A stretch of DNA of 60,000 bases. Source: Apostichopus japonicus (Eukaryota > Echinodermata > Holothuroidea > Aspidochirotida > Stichopodidae). Positions 1 through 11,700 of the stretch are shown piece by piece. The position numbers were made by a program, and so were the translations under genes. The notes beneath the pieces were generated by a model that saw only the letters and a program-made list of their open reading frames with translations, had not been told where the DNA came from and did no database searches. Positions within the stretch are counted from its first letter, which is position 1; each line of letters opens with the position of its first letter. Where the stretch lies: the NCBI RefSeq assembly GCF_037975245.1, contig NC_092579.1, forward strand, positions 14,830,178 to 14,890,177, read 5' to 3'.

Positions 1-320
1 CAATGGTGAAGTTTTGCGCCCTCCTTCAAGACAGTTTGTCTTCCCTGTTGTTTGATGAAACTAGAAATCCGATCCATCTTCTACCTTTTACGAGACAAAT
101 CTGTGACCTAGCCTTTATTATCTTAAAACAAACTTGAGAAGTCAAACTAAGGTGCCACATGAACTCAACAAGCTGTTTAAGCTCACCTTCAGGAGGCAGG
201 GTTAGGAATTAATTAATATTTATTATAAATTCATACTGCAAACCTCCTTTAGAAAAGGCAGAGATCTCACTGAATTCCACCTCATCAATAACTTCACATG
301 TGTCGAGTCAACCCTAAACT
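1..320. other. No gene recognised
   Basis: AT-rich sequence without a convincing exon on either strand. It should lie in the last intron of, or beyond, the M3 peptidase gene. I looked here on the minus strand for the missing C-terminal exon (HIFAGGYAAGYYSY-type motif) and did not find it. Confidence 0.5.
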
Positions 321-560
321 GAATATTCATCTGCAATTCTTTTAACTTACTTTAAGAGGAGGCAGGGCTGCAATGAATATTCATCTGCAATTCTTTTAAC
401 TTACTTTAAGAGGAGGCAGGGCTGTCAGTGAATATTCATCTGCAATTCTTTTAACTTACTTTAAGAGGAGGCAGGGCTGCAATGAATATTCATCTGTAAT
501 TCTTTTAACTTACTTTAAGAGGAGGCAGGGCTGTCAATGAATATTCATCTGCAATTCTGT
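321..560. repeat. 54/55-bp minisatellite, four units plus a partial one
   Basis: Units begin with GAATATTCATCTGCAATTCT at 321, 375, 430, 484 and 539. The period alternates 54, 55, 54, 55 bp because the junction alternates between GGGCTGCAAT and GGGCTGTCA(G/A)T. That alternation suggests a two-unit block of about 109 bp was duplicated. The units are nearly identical, with one C-to-T change in the fourth. No coding content is seen. Confidence 0.9.
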
Positions 561-1179
561 TCTTTACTTCCAACCAGTGATCTGAACTACAATGAAACAG
601 GAACAGCAATAAATTAGATAGCTACGTAGGTAACTGGGACAGTTAAGAATAAGTATTGGAAAGAATAAAATAGCTGAAATTAGTTGATATGTCTTGTGTA
701 AAGAGTAAACTACACATTTTCAGAAAGGTTTATGAAGGTTGGGGGAGGGGGGGGGGGGTTGGGGAAGAATTGGAAGATGCAGGATACAGTAAGAGAGAGT
801 TTTTTAGTATTAATGCACAAAATATTGCATGTGAACATATTAAGTATCAAAGTCACTGTCAATAATTGTGGACATCGTCAAATAAAGTTACAAAATGCAG
901 CTTCTTATGTGTTGAGCTCCTATTCTAATCAAGATTTATAATATTTGCAAATATTTGGTATCCTTCAATATAACTAACAGATGTAGGTGGTTACAACCAT
1001 TTATGAACTACTCCTTATATGTGAGGTTATGTGTTATGTTTTGATGTCCCACAAGTTTTCATGCCATGTTTCAGTTTTATTTGCCAACAGCTCAGTGTTT
1101 ACTACTACACCTGGTTTCTTCATCCCAGTATTGAGTATGGTAGACGAAGGTTACAGACCAGGTATCACCTCCATACCAT
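561..1179. other. No gene recognised
   Basis: AT-rich flank left of the foldback element, with a G-rich run near 740-760. Short open frames here show no recognisable protein features. Confidence 0.5.
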
Positions 1180-1380
1180 TAATAGACCGGCAGCCCAGTG
1201 CACTTTGATCAAACGAACGAGGTACCAATATCTGAGTATTGGAACATTTGTAGAAAAACCCAGTATATCCAACAGTGGATGTCTGCCGTGGTCGCTCTGC
1301 TGCATGTGGCCCCTGGGGCCGGTTAAAGGGGGCCCAAAAATGCATCTGATCAAACGAACGAGGTACCACTTGAAACCAAT

Positions 1381-2050
1381 GTCAACTTAATGCATGAATG
1401 CCACAAAGTACTGAATGGCCTATGCCAGACAAATTTTCTGCTGCTAAGGGCCCGCCAGACGCCCCCAAATATGGCCCAAATGCCCATTAGCGTAGCATTG
1501 ACCCAGATTAAATATGCAAGGTACCACTCAAAACCGGTTTGGAATGTTCGGGTTGATCTTACAGACTATGGAAATCATCATGCCAGACAAATTTTCTGCT
1601 ACAAAGGGCCCGCCAGACGCCCCAAAAGGGCCCATAATAATGCATTTGATCAAACGAACGAGGTACCACTTGAAACCAATGTCAACTTAATGCATGAATG
1701 CCACAAAGTACTGAATGGCCCATGCCAGACAAATTTTCTGCTGCTAAGGGCCCGCCAGACGCCCCCTAATATGGCCCAAATGCCCGTTAGCGTAGCATTG
1801 ACCCAGATTAAATATGCAAGGTACCACTCAAAATCGGTTTGGAATGTTCGGGTTGATCTTACAGACTATGGAAATCATCATGCCAGACAAATTTTCTGCT
1901 ACAAAGGGCCCGCCAGACGCCCCAAAAGGGCCCATAAAAATGCATTTGATCAAACGAACGAGGTACCACTTGAAACCAATGTCAACTTAATGCATGAATG
2001 CCACAAAGTACTGAATGGCCTACAGTATGCCAGACAAATTTTCTACTGCT
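1381..2050. repeat. 300-bp tandem units within the left foldback arm
   Basis: The same sequence recurs at exactly 300-bp steps (for example TTGATCAAACGAACGAGG near 1346, 1646 and 1946). Each unit holds two related half-units marked by GCCAGACAAATTTTCTGCT. The right arm carries the reverse complement with fewer or partial units (about 4090-4560). Because 300 is a multiple of three, a frame without stops runs through the units on one strand. It is repetitive, resembles no protein and should not be annotated as a gene. Confidence 0.9.
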
Positions 2051-2373
2051 AAGGGCCCACCAGACACCCCCAAATATGGCCCAAAATGCCCATTATCGTA
2101 GCATTGACCCAGATTAAATATGCAAGGTACCACTCAAAACCGGTTTGGAACCACACAAAAACAATATTAAATGCAAAGGTACTTTCCACAGAGTAAAGAA
2201 CTGCCAATGCAAGACAAATTTTCTTCTGCATAGGTCCCACCAGATAGAAAGAATAGGTGGCCCAATGTGGCCCTATATATGGGTCTAAAGAATTGGATAT
2301 ATGTGCCTTGTAACATGACATTTCAAGCTCATGATTATAGTGTTTCCAGCATAAGTTACTGTACACAAGACCA

Positions 2374-2736
2374 GTGTTTTATCTTATTTTGCTATTCGCT
2401 GCTCTAAGCAAAATAAAGATAACACTTTCACCTAAGCCTCTAAATATTTTGGGATTTGCTGGCCTGGGCAAAAATTACAGTTCCCCACATTATAATTCGA
2501 ACACTCTGAGGAAGAGTCTTGCCTGGCTTGGATCCACAGAACTACGGTTGGAAGAGCAAGAATGGGTGCTACAGCCCTGACTGTTTGAGGGACCGGCTCT
2601 CCCAGATCATCTATTTCAAGAGGGGGAACTGAGCGAAGATTTTCAAAGTAGCCGACCAGACGTGGCTTCCGAGTTTGATGCCGATGATTCAAGTACTGAA
2701 CCATCTTGGAGTGATGACTCCGACAATGAAACATAG
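2374..2736 (+). pseudogene. Possible decayed coding frame in the foldback loop
   Basis: A 121-codon plus-strand frame runs from an ATG at 2374 to TAG at 2734-2736, with one in-frame TGA at 2578-2580. The part after the TGA is strongly acidic and serine-rich (ending DDSDNET), as in the tails of many nuclear or transposase-associated proteins. I recognise no domain. It may be a remnant of the coding sequence of the element's autonomous parent, of captured host sequence, or chance. The in-frame stop and the lack of similarity argue against a working gene. Confidence 0.25.
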
Positions 2737-4705
2737 ATTTGAGCTTCCATTGTCTTTTTAGAATCAAGTTCATGGGAATACTTAATTTTCATAAACTTAC
2801 TAATGATTCTTTTGAGATCTGTCTGAATGGCAAATGCAGTGTCTTTTTACAATGCACACACTTCTAGTGTTTAATCACTGTCAAGAGACATGAATTCTCA
2901 GTTCTTATACTTCGAACCTAACATGTGTCATGTTCAGAGTAATCACATCTTTTGTTACTATCTTTGCCAATTATGATTTTAGTACATTTTGAACTAGCAA
3001 GATGACTTTCTTGAAAGGTAAAAGATTCCTTCATAGATGAAAACAAAAACCCTCATCTAGCATTCATATTTCTGAAAAATGGATGCCACATCTATTTGTT
3101 GGACTTGTTACAAGCTATTCGAATTGACTTAGTGTAATGATGGAAGTTCTAAAAGACCAAGATGGAGTAATATAGGCCAATTACTCATTTTATATTTTGT
3201 ATCAAGGAATGGAGTCATACGTGGTGATATCAGTATTTGTTTGTTCAATCTTAGCATTTTAAGTCCTTTAAGAGACTGTACCTAGTATAAAGGTACATAT
3301 ACATTTCTATGCTTCAATTATGTATCTTTTAAAAACCATATTGGACAGTTTCAACCCAAACCTTTATCGTTAAGTACACGTTATGAAGCATTTTCACCAT
3401 TGTTTGATAATTGTTTCTTTGTCTGAGCTTAAAGAAACAAAACAATCTCTTTTGTTCGACTACATGTATGTCTTAAGATGACACTTAAGCGTTCTTTCTC
3501 AAGATTTTAAACTTTGTAGAGTTAAACACTGCTCACGATACAAAGTACTGACTGGATAAAAGGAAAAAGAATGGATAAAAGGAAAAAGAATGGATTTGAG
3601 AATGCATTATAACTGTCAGGATCTCCCTCAAAGGCTGAGTTCGCGTCATTTTTGTTTTGCTCAATGAAATGTTCAGTAATTGATACACCTACTAGTATAC
3701 TAATCTCATTATTCCATCGGCCTATGTAGCGGGAAGGAATTTGAATAATTCAGGATGTTCTTGATTGTTATAGATTGGTTTCTTGTGGTATCTTAACTAT
3801 TTAAACTGCATAATTTTTTTTTACATGTGGTGGGCACTTTGCAGAAGAAAATTTGTATTGTATTGGCATTTCTTTACTCTGTGGAATGCTACAAATGTCA
3901 TGTCACAAGGCACATATAGTCTGCATCGATATACAATTCATTAGGCCCATATAGGGCCGCATTGGGCCACCTATACTTTCTATCTGGTGGGACCTATGCA
4001 GAAGAAAATTTGTCTTGCATTGGCAGTTCTTTACTCTGTGGAAAGTACCTTTGCATTTAATATTGGTTTTGTGTGGTACCAACTATGATTGATCATGGCC
4101 CATTTGGGGGCCCTTTTTTAGTGTGTCTGTTAGCCCGTTTGTAGCAGAAAATTTGTCTGGCATGATGATTTCCATAGTCTGTAAGATCAACCCGAACATT
4201 CCAAACCGATTTTGAGTGGTACCTTGCATATTTAATCTGGGTCAATGCTACGCTAACGGGCATTTGGGCCATATTTGGAGGCGTCTGGCGGGCCCTTAGC
4301 AGCAGAAAATTTGTCTGGCATAGGCCATTCAGTAATTTGTGGCATTCATGCATTAAGTTGACATTGGTTTCAAGTGGTACCTCATTCGTTTGATCAAATG
4401 CATTTTTATGGGCCCTTTTGGGGCGTCTGGCGGGCCCTTTGCAGCAGAAAATTTGTCTGGCATGGGCCATTCAGTACTATGTGGCATTCATGCATTAAGT
4501 TGACATTGGTTTCAAGTGGTACCTCGTTCGTTTGATCAGATGCATTTTTGGGCCCCCTTTAACCGGCCCCAGGGGCCACATGCAGCAGAGCGACCACGGC
4601 AGACATCCACTTTTGGATATACTGGGTTTTTCCACAAATGTTTCAATACTCAGATATTGGTACCTCGTTCGTTTGATCAAAGTGCACTGGGCTGCCGGTC
4701 TATAA

Positions 4706-5667
4706 CCCACTGAGTATGTTAGCTACAATTTCATTAATAACAGCAATTAATTCAACACAAACCTTGACTTTATAGATTAGAAACTGCAGGTTGGATCTTC
4801 AAATGTCTTGCACCCCCCCTCCCCACCCCCCCTCCTGCCATCTTCTCTCATCTTTTCAATCCACATTTACAGGTTTTCCTTCCTAATCCAATTTTAACCT
4901 CCATTACTAATTACTAATTACCTCCATTACTAATTACCTCCCCATTGCTACACCCCTCAGAATTTATCTCCACAATCATTAATCCTTTCATCAATCTTTC
5001 CTTTAATCTTACCTCTCCTATGTTGTATCTATCTTTACTCTCTTCACTCCTCACTTGTCCAATTTAACTGTCTGTCCATCTGTGTCTCTTAATGTGGTTT
5101 TTAAATTTGTTTTTATTTCAGTCAGCCACTGAAGCAGATCCTGCTAGGATCAAAACGTCAGGCCCTCTATCTTTTCCATACGGTACCCTAACATTGCCAA
5201 TATCAAACTATTTCGTGAGGTTGTGTAAAAGTAAGTTGGCCTGACGTTTCGATCCTAGCAGAATTGTTTTTTTAGCCTTTGAAAAAGATCCTACTAGGAT
5301 CGAAACGTCAGGCCAACTTACTTTTACACATTCTCTTACACAGGCTCTCTAGTGAATAAGCAGCTTGCTAACAATTTTATTTTATTTTTATTTTTATTTC
5401 TTGAGGTATCTGGTGCCCATTCTTAAAAGACAATTGTGATACTGTAACGTACAAGACAAAACTTTAATGAAGACCACCTGCCAACATTTCTACTCAAATT
5501 TTACTCAGGCTGAGTGTACATAATCAGTCCTGTGATATAACATCTTTAGATACAGCGACAGTTGAGTGTGAATGCGAGAATGCTATATACCAGAAAACAA
5601 GAGTAAAAGCTGGGGAGGGGGGGGATGGGGTATAAGAGGGCAAGATAATATTAATGTTTGAACCTAC
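4706..5667. other. Intronic or 3' flank of the peptidase gene, no exon found
   Basis: Pyrimidine-rich and AT-rich DNA apart from the hairpin motif copies. It includes a C-rich tract near 4812-4835 and short CTCCATTACTAATTA repeats near 4900-4935. No minus-strand frame here continues the M3 peptidase C-terminus in the required phase. Confidence 0.5.
5129..5330. repeat. Three copies of a hairpin motif resembling Penelope-type hammerhead motifs
   Basis: Copies lie at 5129-5163 (plus), 5222-5261 (minus) and about 5271-5330 (plus). Each has a GATCC-loop-GGATC hairpin followed by (G/A)AAACGTCAGGCC. Copies two and three form a 40-bp near-perfect inverted repeat (5222-5261 with 5291-5330). Copy one reads CTGA-AGC-hairpin-AAAACGTC, flanked by GCC and GGC, which resembles the hammerhead order CUGANGA, stem II, GAAAC, GUC. 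Hammerhead motifs are known in terminal repeats of Penelope-like retroelements. These copies have changes in conserved core positions and are probably inactive remnants. Confidence 0.5.
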
Positions 5668-5743
5668 CTTGTATGCAGCTCCATATCCAAGGCTGAAAAC
5701 TGTAACTGTCTCATCATAAAGCTACCAGCTCTAAACTTCCTGG
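5668..5743 (-). CDS. M3 peptidase exon 14 (last in window)
   Basis: Residues 581-605. Acceptor TTTTGCAG|CCAGGAAG, donor ACAAG|GTAGGT. It encodes [20 protein letters not shown], matching ALFILRQLEFGLFD in OpdA. The donor shows that at least one further exon follows to the left. Confidence 0.9.
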
Positions 5744-8700
5744 CTGCAAAAAGGAATAAAATGTCAAATGAGAAACAAATGGTAGAAAGAACACATTTGC
5801 CATGATCACAATTTTTAATTTAGTAACATAAAATGAGAAATATTAATTCCTTTGATTAATACTACCATTACAAACATTACAAACAATTCTAAACAGCTTG
5901 TATATAAACTGTATCAGAGTAATTGCTTGCAATACAATCTCATGACAGGAAATTTTTCAATAAAAACCTGAAATAAAATGATGTAACATACGTACTAGAA
6001 CTAGATTTGATCCAGTGACGATCTCAGAGACACAAGTCCTATATGATTCTTCCCGACTCAGCCACCAAGACTTAAAGTGGAGTTTTTCTATTCATCTCAG
6101 ATATATTGCTAAAATCATAAAGCATAACACAGTCTTGCTACAAACCTTGTTTAACTTTCTCAAAGAGGTCTGATGGCAGAGTGTCCCCGTTGTGATGGTG
6201 TTGACTGACTTTCTTCATCGTATTATCATCGTAGAGCCAATTCTCCATAAATTGAGAGGGGAGTTCCACAGCGTCCCACTCAACATTAGTGATGCCTGCT
6301 GCAGACGCATAGGGGACCGTGGTCAACATATGCTGTAGGCCGTGCCCAAACTGCAAACAAGAGGTGGTGGTATGTTCAAATGAGAGTTCCAAAAAATATA
6401 TGTAATGATGGACAAGAATTAGAGTTTCACATAGAAGGTCAAAGTGCCGACTATTTTTTTTTGGTAATAATTTATTTGGATGCTGTAAAACATCACTTCA
6501 ATGGAGACACAATCCCAACCATCACCATTGGTCTATGTGATAGAGATAACAACTGTGGTGACCAATTTCCCAGACAGAGCTATTTGTATTCTGTTAGGAA
6601 TATATTATAGGTTTACTGTTCATTCATACACACACACACATGATGCAGAAAGACTTCGGCTCAATGTTTCGTGCTTTGCTGTTGTATTGTTATTTATTTA
6701 TAATTTGTTATTTATTTACAAAAATATTTGTTCTCTGTAATGAGAATGGATTTTGCAAAAATGCTGAATTTTACAATAATGACATTCTTAACATGATCTC
6801 CTAGTGATAGAATTTGTGTCAGTGTCAACACTTTGAAAACTATAAAAAAATAAGCAAAGATTAGCAATACGAACATTACGTCACAGCTTTACAACATAAT
6901 GTTACCCACAGGCAAAGCTTTTAAACTCCCAAAATGGAGCAAGATTATTTTTAGCTGTTGGTGCTTCCATTACAGAGATCTCTAACACCACAGGCTATAA
7001 ACATGTTAGTTGAATTTACATTTACTGTAAAAACTAACATTGTATGATATTAAAGATTGACAGGTATTACTTATGTAGTTAGCTACCTCATGAAACAGAG
7101 TCTCCACCTCCCTCAACGTCATCAGAGATGGCTTGTCTTTCTGCGGCGGTGTTTGATTACAAACTAAATGAGCAACAGGCTTGGTCTTGAGAAAGTCGCT
7201 CCTTCCTGCAAAAACCAAAAGAATAAATTTGTGAAATAGGATTGTATATGAAACATGGCAATGTCAGCCGGTGTCCAATGATATTCCAATGCCTACAACA
7301 TGTATGTCAAGCGTTTATCCCTTCTTTGATACAAACATTACAAAAAAAAAATATTTCTCTTTACGACTCATGTGCAACCACAAATCTTCCTGAATGAGTT
7401 CAGCTGATACCACTTTGAGGAAGGGGTGGCCAAACATTTTATGATGCAAGTCATTCATTTATGTCAAGTGCCAGGACAACACAATGACTACTTGACCCCC
7501 AGTTTGTGTAACCGTAGCGATAAGACCGCCACGCGTGCAATGTAAATGCTGCATTTGAATTTATTCAAGGAAAATACAAGTGGTAATTTGATTTTATTCA
7601 GTGGGTATTTCATGCACTGGCTTTTTTATTTATAGCAAGTGGCTAAAAAATTGTAAAATTCTAGGCCTGATATTCTTACAGAAGATGGGAGAATTGAATG
7701 TAGACCTCACCAAGACACTGGTCCATCCATGCTCCACCTCTTTTTTCAGCTGGTCTGGTGTAAGGGTCTAAGAAGAACGAAGCTATATGTCGACCTGAAG
7801 GATAAATTGATTTAGATTTAAATCAGGCCTTTGACGAAGATCCTAGTAATTTGTAAATTATAGGCCAACCCCTCTGTTTCTTACTTTATTTAAATTCACG
7901 TTTAAAGGGCATGAGTCTTGCTCCCGAATATAAGTCAAATAAAGTGTTACTTGTGTTCAAGGAATGGTTTCATTGTGATACAGCTCTTGCAGGCAATCTA
8001 GTAGTGCTGGCAAAGAACGAATATAGCATGGCCATATAATATAATATCCATGGTTACTCTCCAATGGGTGCATCCACTGGCATCCTTTCATGACAAATCA
8101 GTCGTTTTTGGCAAAAACAACAACATTATTAGGTTATTAATCTCAATATAAAACAATTTGATATCTAGTCCGAGGCCTACAAAGAAAAGGTTTATTTTAC
8201 ATAAAGCTTGAGATTGCAAAGCAAATATGAATATTTATGGGAGGAGTGAAGAGGAAATGTGAAATGTGATGCTGTACCCTGAGACTACAAAGGCAAAAGG
8301 TCCTAATCTTTTGAGTAATAGTTTCATAAAGCTTGGAACCATGAAACTAAGGACAAATGCCATGGTGGTACTCTCTAAATCTACCCCAGTACCAGGTCAA
8401 ACACTCTTAATCTACACCAGTACCCTGTTTGGAGATGACACCTATGATGTACCAGTGATACACTGTGACTCACCATTTCCATTCAAGACATCAAAGAAGC
8501 GAACATCATCACACCACACTTGAACATCTTTCTCTGAAGGCTAAAAGATTAACACTGAATGAAATCAATACATCACATTGCCAGAATAGAAAGCTATTGT
8601 ATTCTTAATGTAGAATGGAATTAACACTGAATGTTTGACCACTACACATTCACAGCACTGCATGAAATCCATACATCACGTTTCCATGAACAACTGTTGT

Positions 8701-11700
8701 ATATAATACTGAACTTGGATGATAATATCTGTTCACGTATCTGAATACTTCATCAGAGCAATTAAAAAGCATTTTCGTACCACTCAATTATCAAGCATGC
8801 TATTATTGATGCAGTATGGAGTTAATACTGTCTGACTTCTTCATTCATAGTGCAAAGTAAATTCAAGACATGTGTTGGCATGGACTGCTGTTGTATTCTT
8901 GATGTAGTATGGAGTTAATACTGAACTTGGATGATAACATCTGTTCACATATCTGAATATTTCATCAAAGCAATTAAAAAGTATTTTCAAACCACTCAAT
9001 TATAAAGCATGCTGAAGAAAGACTCTAGCATCCACAGGAAATGTTGGCACAAACTAACCTTGATTTGAATACCGAACAAGAAAGAAGTCAAATTAAAGAG
9101 ACCGTCTAGAACCACAGGTAGAGGAAAGTAAGGTCTAAGGTCTTCATCGTTAAAGCTGTGAAAGAAACAGAACAGCGAGGATCATCATATTCAGCTCTTG
9201 AGATGCTGACACAAAGCTCAAAGCACTTGCACTCACAGTATGAACAACATCACAAGGGATGTGGTCAGGGGAGGGGGGTGGGCAAAAGCCTTGGAGCCTG
9301 TGGTCAGATAGGGGGCCTGTGGTCAATAAGGTGGCCTGGAGCTATATGGGATAAATAGTAAAGCATTTCCATTTTTAAACTATACTTAGGCTAAAGTGAA
9401 AACTACACAAAGTGGGCCTGTGACATAATTCTCCATGAACTGTTGGGCTGTTCCACTCTCCACACCTCTAATTATGAATATCCTGTTCCTATTAGACAAA
9501 AATTCAGAACTGTTCATACTGTCAGTACGAGTCCCTTCCATGACGTGAAAGTACAGAATACTGTGGTACCGTAGCGTACAAACATTGTCCCGACTGGCTG
9601 ACAAGTTTTTTTGCATTGCAGCGAGAATGCCTTCATAAGAAGTTGAACTAGTCTTGTTATAAATCCATATAAAACAAAAAGTTTTTTTTATAGTGTTGAC
9701 AAACTCCCATATTTTGTTATTTTCAATTTCTCTCTGTCAACAAAATATAAATGAAAGTAAAAATAACCAAAGGTTTCCAGGTTATCCCAATTGGTTTCAA
9801 CTAGTAGTTGTAGGTAAAAAGTACAAAAAGAAATAACAAAGAAATAACCTGGAAACAGTTCAAACTGCCATTTTCTTTGCTTCTTAAAATAATATTTCCT
9901 TTTTTTGGTCAGTGTATTTCTTATATTTCTCTTTAAGAACAAAGACAAAAATATGGGATTCCTTCCCGATAGATATTTTTACACAAAGTGCAACTAAAAT
10001 GTATCTTGAGAAAGTCATCTTATTAACAGAATGAATACTACATTTAACAGGACTAGTGCATGATACACTCACTTCAAAATTAAATCTAAAATATATTTTA
10101 CCTGAATAAATGTTCTCTCTGACGCTCAGACCAAAATGCCAGATCCCACTGCTGTAGAGTTCCCTCGTGTCCATTTGCACTGGCAAAGTCTTCAAGTTGC
10201 TTATGTTCCCTTTGAAAGAATCATTAAGGATCAACAGCTTATCAGTCATATAGGCAACAGACTAAATTTGAACAATTTAACATCCAAGCTATTATCAATT
10301 AATCACAAAAGAAACACAGCACTGAACTTACTGAAGCTTACAGGTAGTCTGTATAGGACCCAAATTATAGCATGCTATAACTGCTAGAAAATTTAAAAAA
10401 AATACTTTCCTGGAGGTCTTTACTCTCCAAATTGTTCTCAGACATTCTAAATGAACACACAAGATGTTTGAATGTCCCAGTTAGTTAAATTTCCTCCAGG
10501 GTGATAAAAAAAATAGTTTAAGAATTTTGACCATATTTGAAAATCTGGCATATTTTGAGCCAATACAGCATACCTTTCAAAAGTATAAGTTAAAGGTTAA
10601 CAGTCTTGTACAAGGCCAAGGCCTTCTCACACTACTTTACAACACTAATTTAACCCATGATCATTGGTTACTTGTCAATCACACCACCACCCCAAACAGT
10701 ACACAATTCAACCAATCGATCCTTAGACACTACAGTGCACAACATCTCCATGTCCCCTGGAAGAATTCCCATAGGGGACAGCCACAAACCGGTGCATGCT
10801 ACTATACTGTAAGGTTATCTCGCAGAGCTCTTTTTTATAGAAGTAGTAAGTATTCACTAAATCCAGCTGACGTACTCCACGACTCACCGTTCGGCTGCAT
10901 TCTTACTCTTGTCCTTCAGACTGTAAATCAGCTTCCACACGTTCTCTGGCTTCTCGGCCATTTTGGATTTTAAAGAAACCTCAGCGTAATTAGAATAACC
11001 TAAAATTTTGGACTGCTCACTCCTATAAGGAAGGAATAAGGAAAAATAAACACATAAATCATAGATGGGGCAAAGTAGTAGGGACAGGGAGGGGGGGGGG
11101 AAACCTGTGTGCAAAATTTCTGCAACCCATGAGGTTTTCAAAACCCTTTTAATGAGACCTGATCAATCTTATATCAGAGGTATGTTTTTATCCAACCATA
11201 AATCACTGGAAGGGAAATACAGGAGTATGTATACTTTAGATGTGCTTGCATTAAGAGACTACCTGTGATAGGATGACATATGAAGGTGCATGGAGAACAT
11301 TTATTTCAAATAAACTGTAATTTCCATTTTTCTCATGGGAGTAAGAACATTCTAAAGTGATGAGACCAACAAAATGAAAGTTTTTTTTTTTGAAAGTTAC
11401 CTCAGCATTCTGATGTCTTCTATTACGCCTGAGTTGTCCAATGAACCGTTAGACGCTCTAGTAATATACGCCCTGTACACGGCTTCCCTCAGGGTACGAT
11501 TCCTGCTGTGTTTCATGAATGGGTCAATACATGGCCCGTCTAGTGTCACTCGCCACGGTCCTTTCTCCGCATCAAACCTACCGACGAGGAAATAAATTAT
11601 GCTAATTACTGGAGCCTTCCTGGCGAGAAACAGGAAACTTTCACCCTTTGAAAAAGGGAAATGATCGATACATGGAAAACTTGATGGAAACTTTTAGAGA

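Larger units (their letters stand above)
1180..4705. mobile_element. Foldback-type non-autonomous DNA transposon with long inverted arms
   Basis: The element runs from 1183 to 4702 (3520 bp). The left end TAGACCGGCAGCCCAGTGCA is repeated in reverse complement at the right end. The flanks carry the same 3 bp, TAA (1180-1182 and 4703-4705), read here as a target-site duplication. The left arm covers about 1183-2325 and the right arm about 3895-4702, with a loop of about 1.5 kb between them. The arms contain internal tandem repeats, the hallmark of foldback elements. No transposase is visible. A 3-bp TWA target duplication is typical of PIF/Harbinger elements, so mobilisation by a Harbinger-like transposase is a reasonable inference. 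The TIR is not one I can assign to a named family. Confidence 0.8.

Noticed and set aside
1390-2052. 220-codon open frame
   Set aside because: It runs through exact 300-bp tandem units in a transposon arm; open only because the period is a multiple of three.
4093-4470. 125-codon minus-strand open frame
   Set aside because: Inverted copy of the same repeat units in the right foldback arm.
10527-10973. 148-codon plus-strand frame
   Set aside because: Overlaps peptidase exon 7 on the opposite strand and shows no domain.
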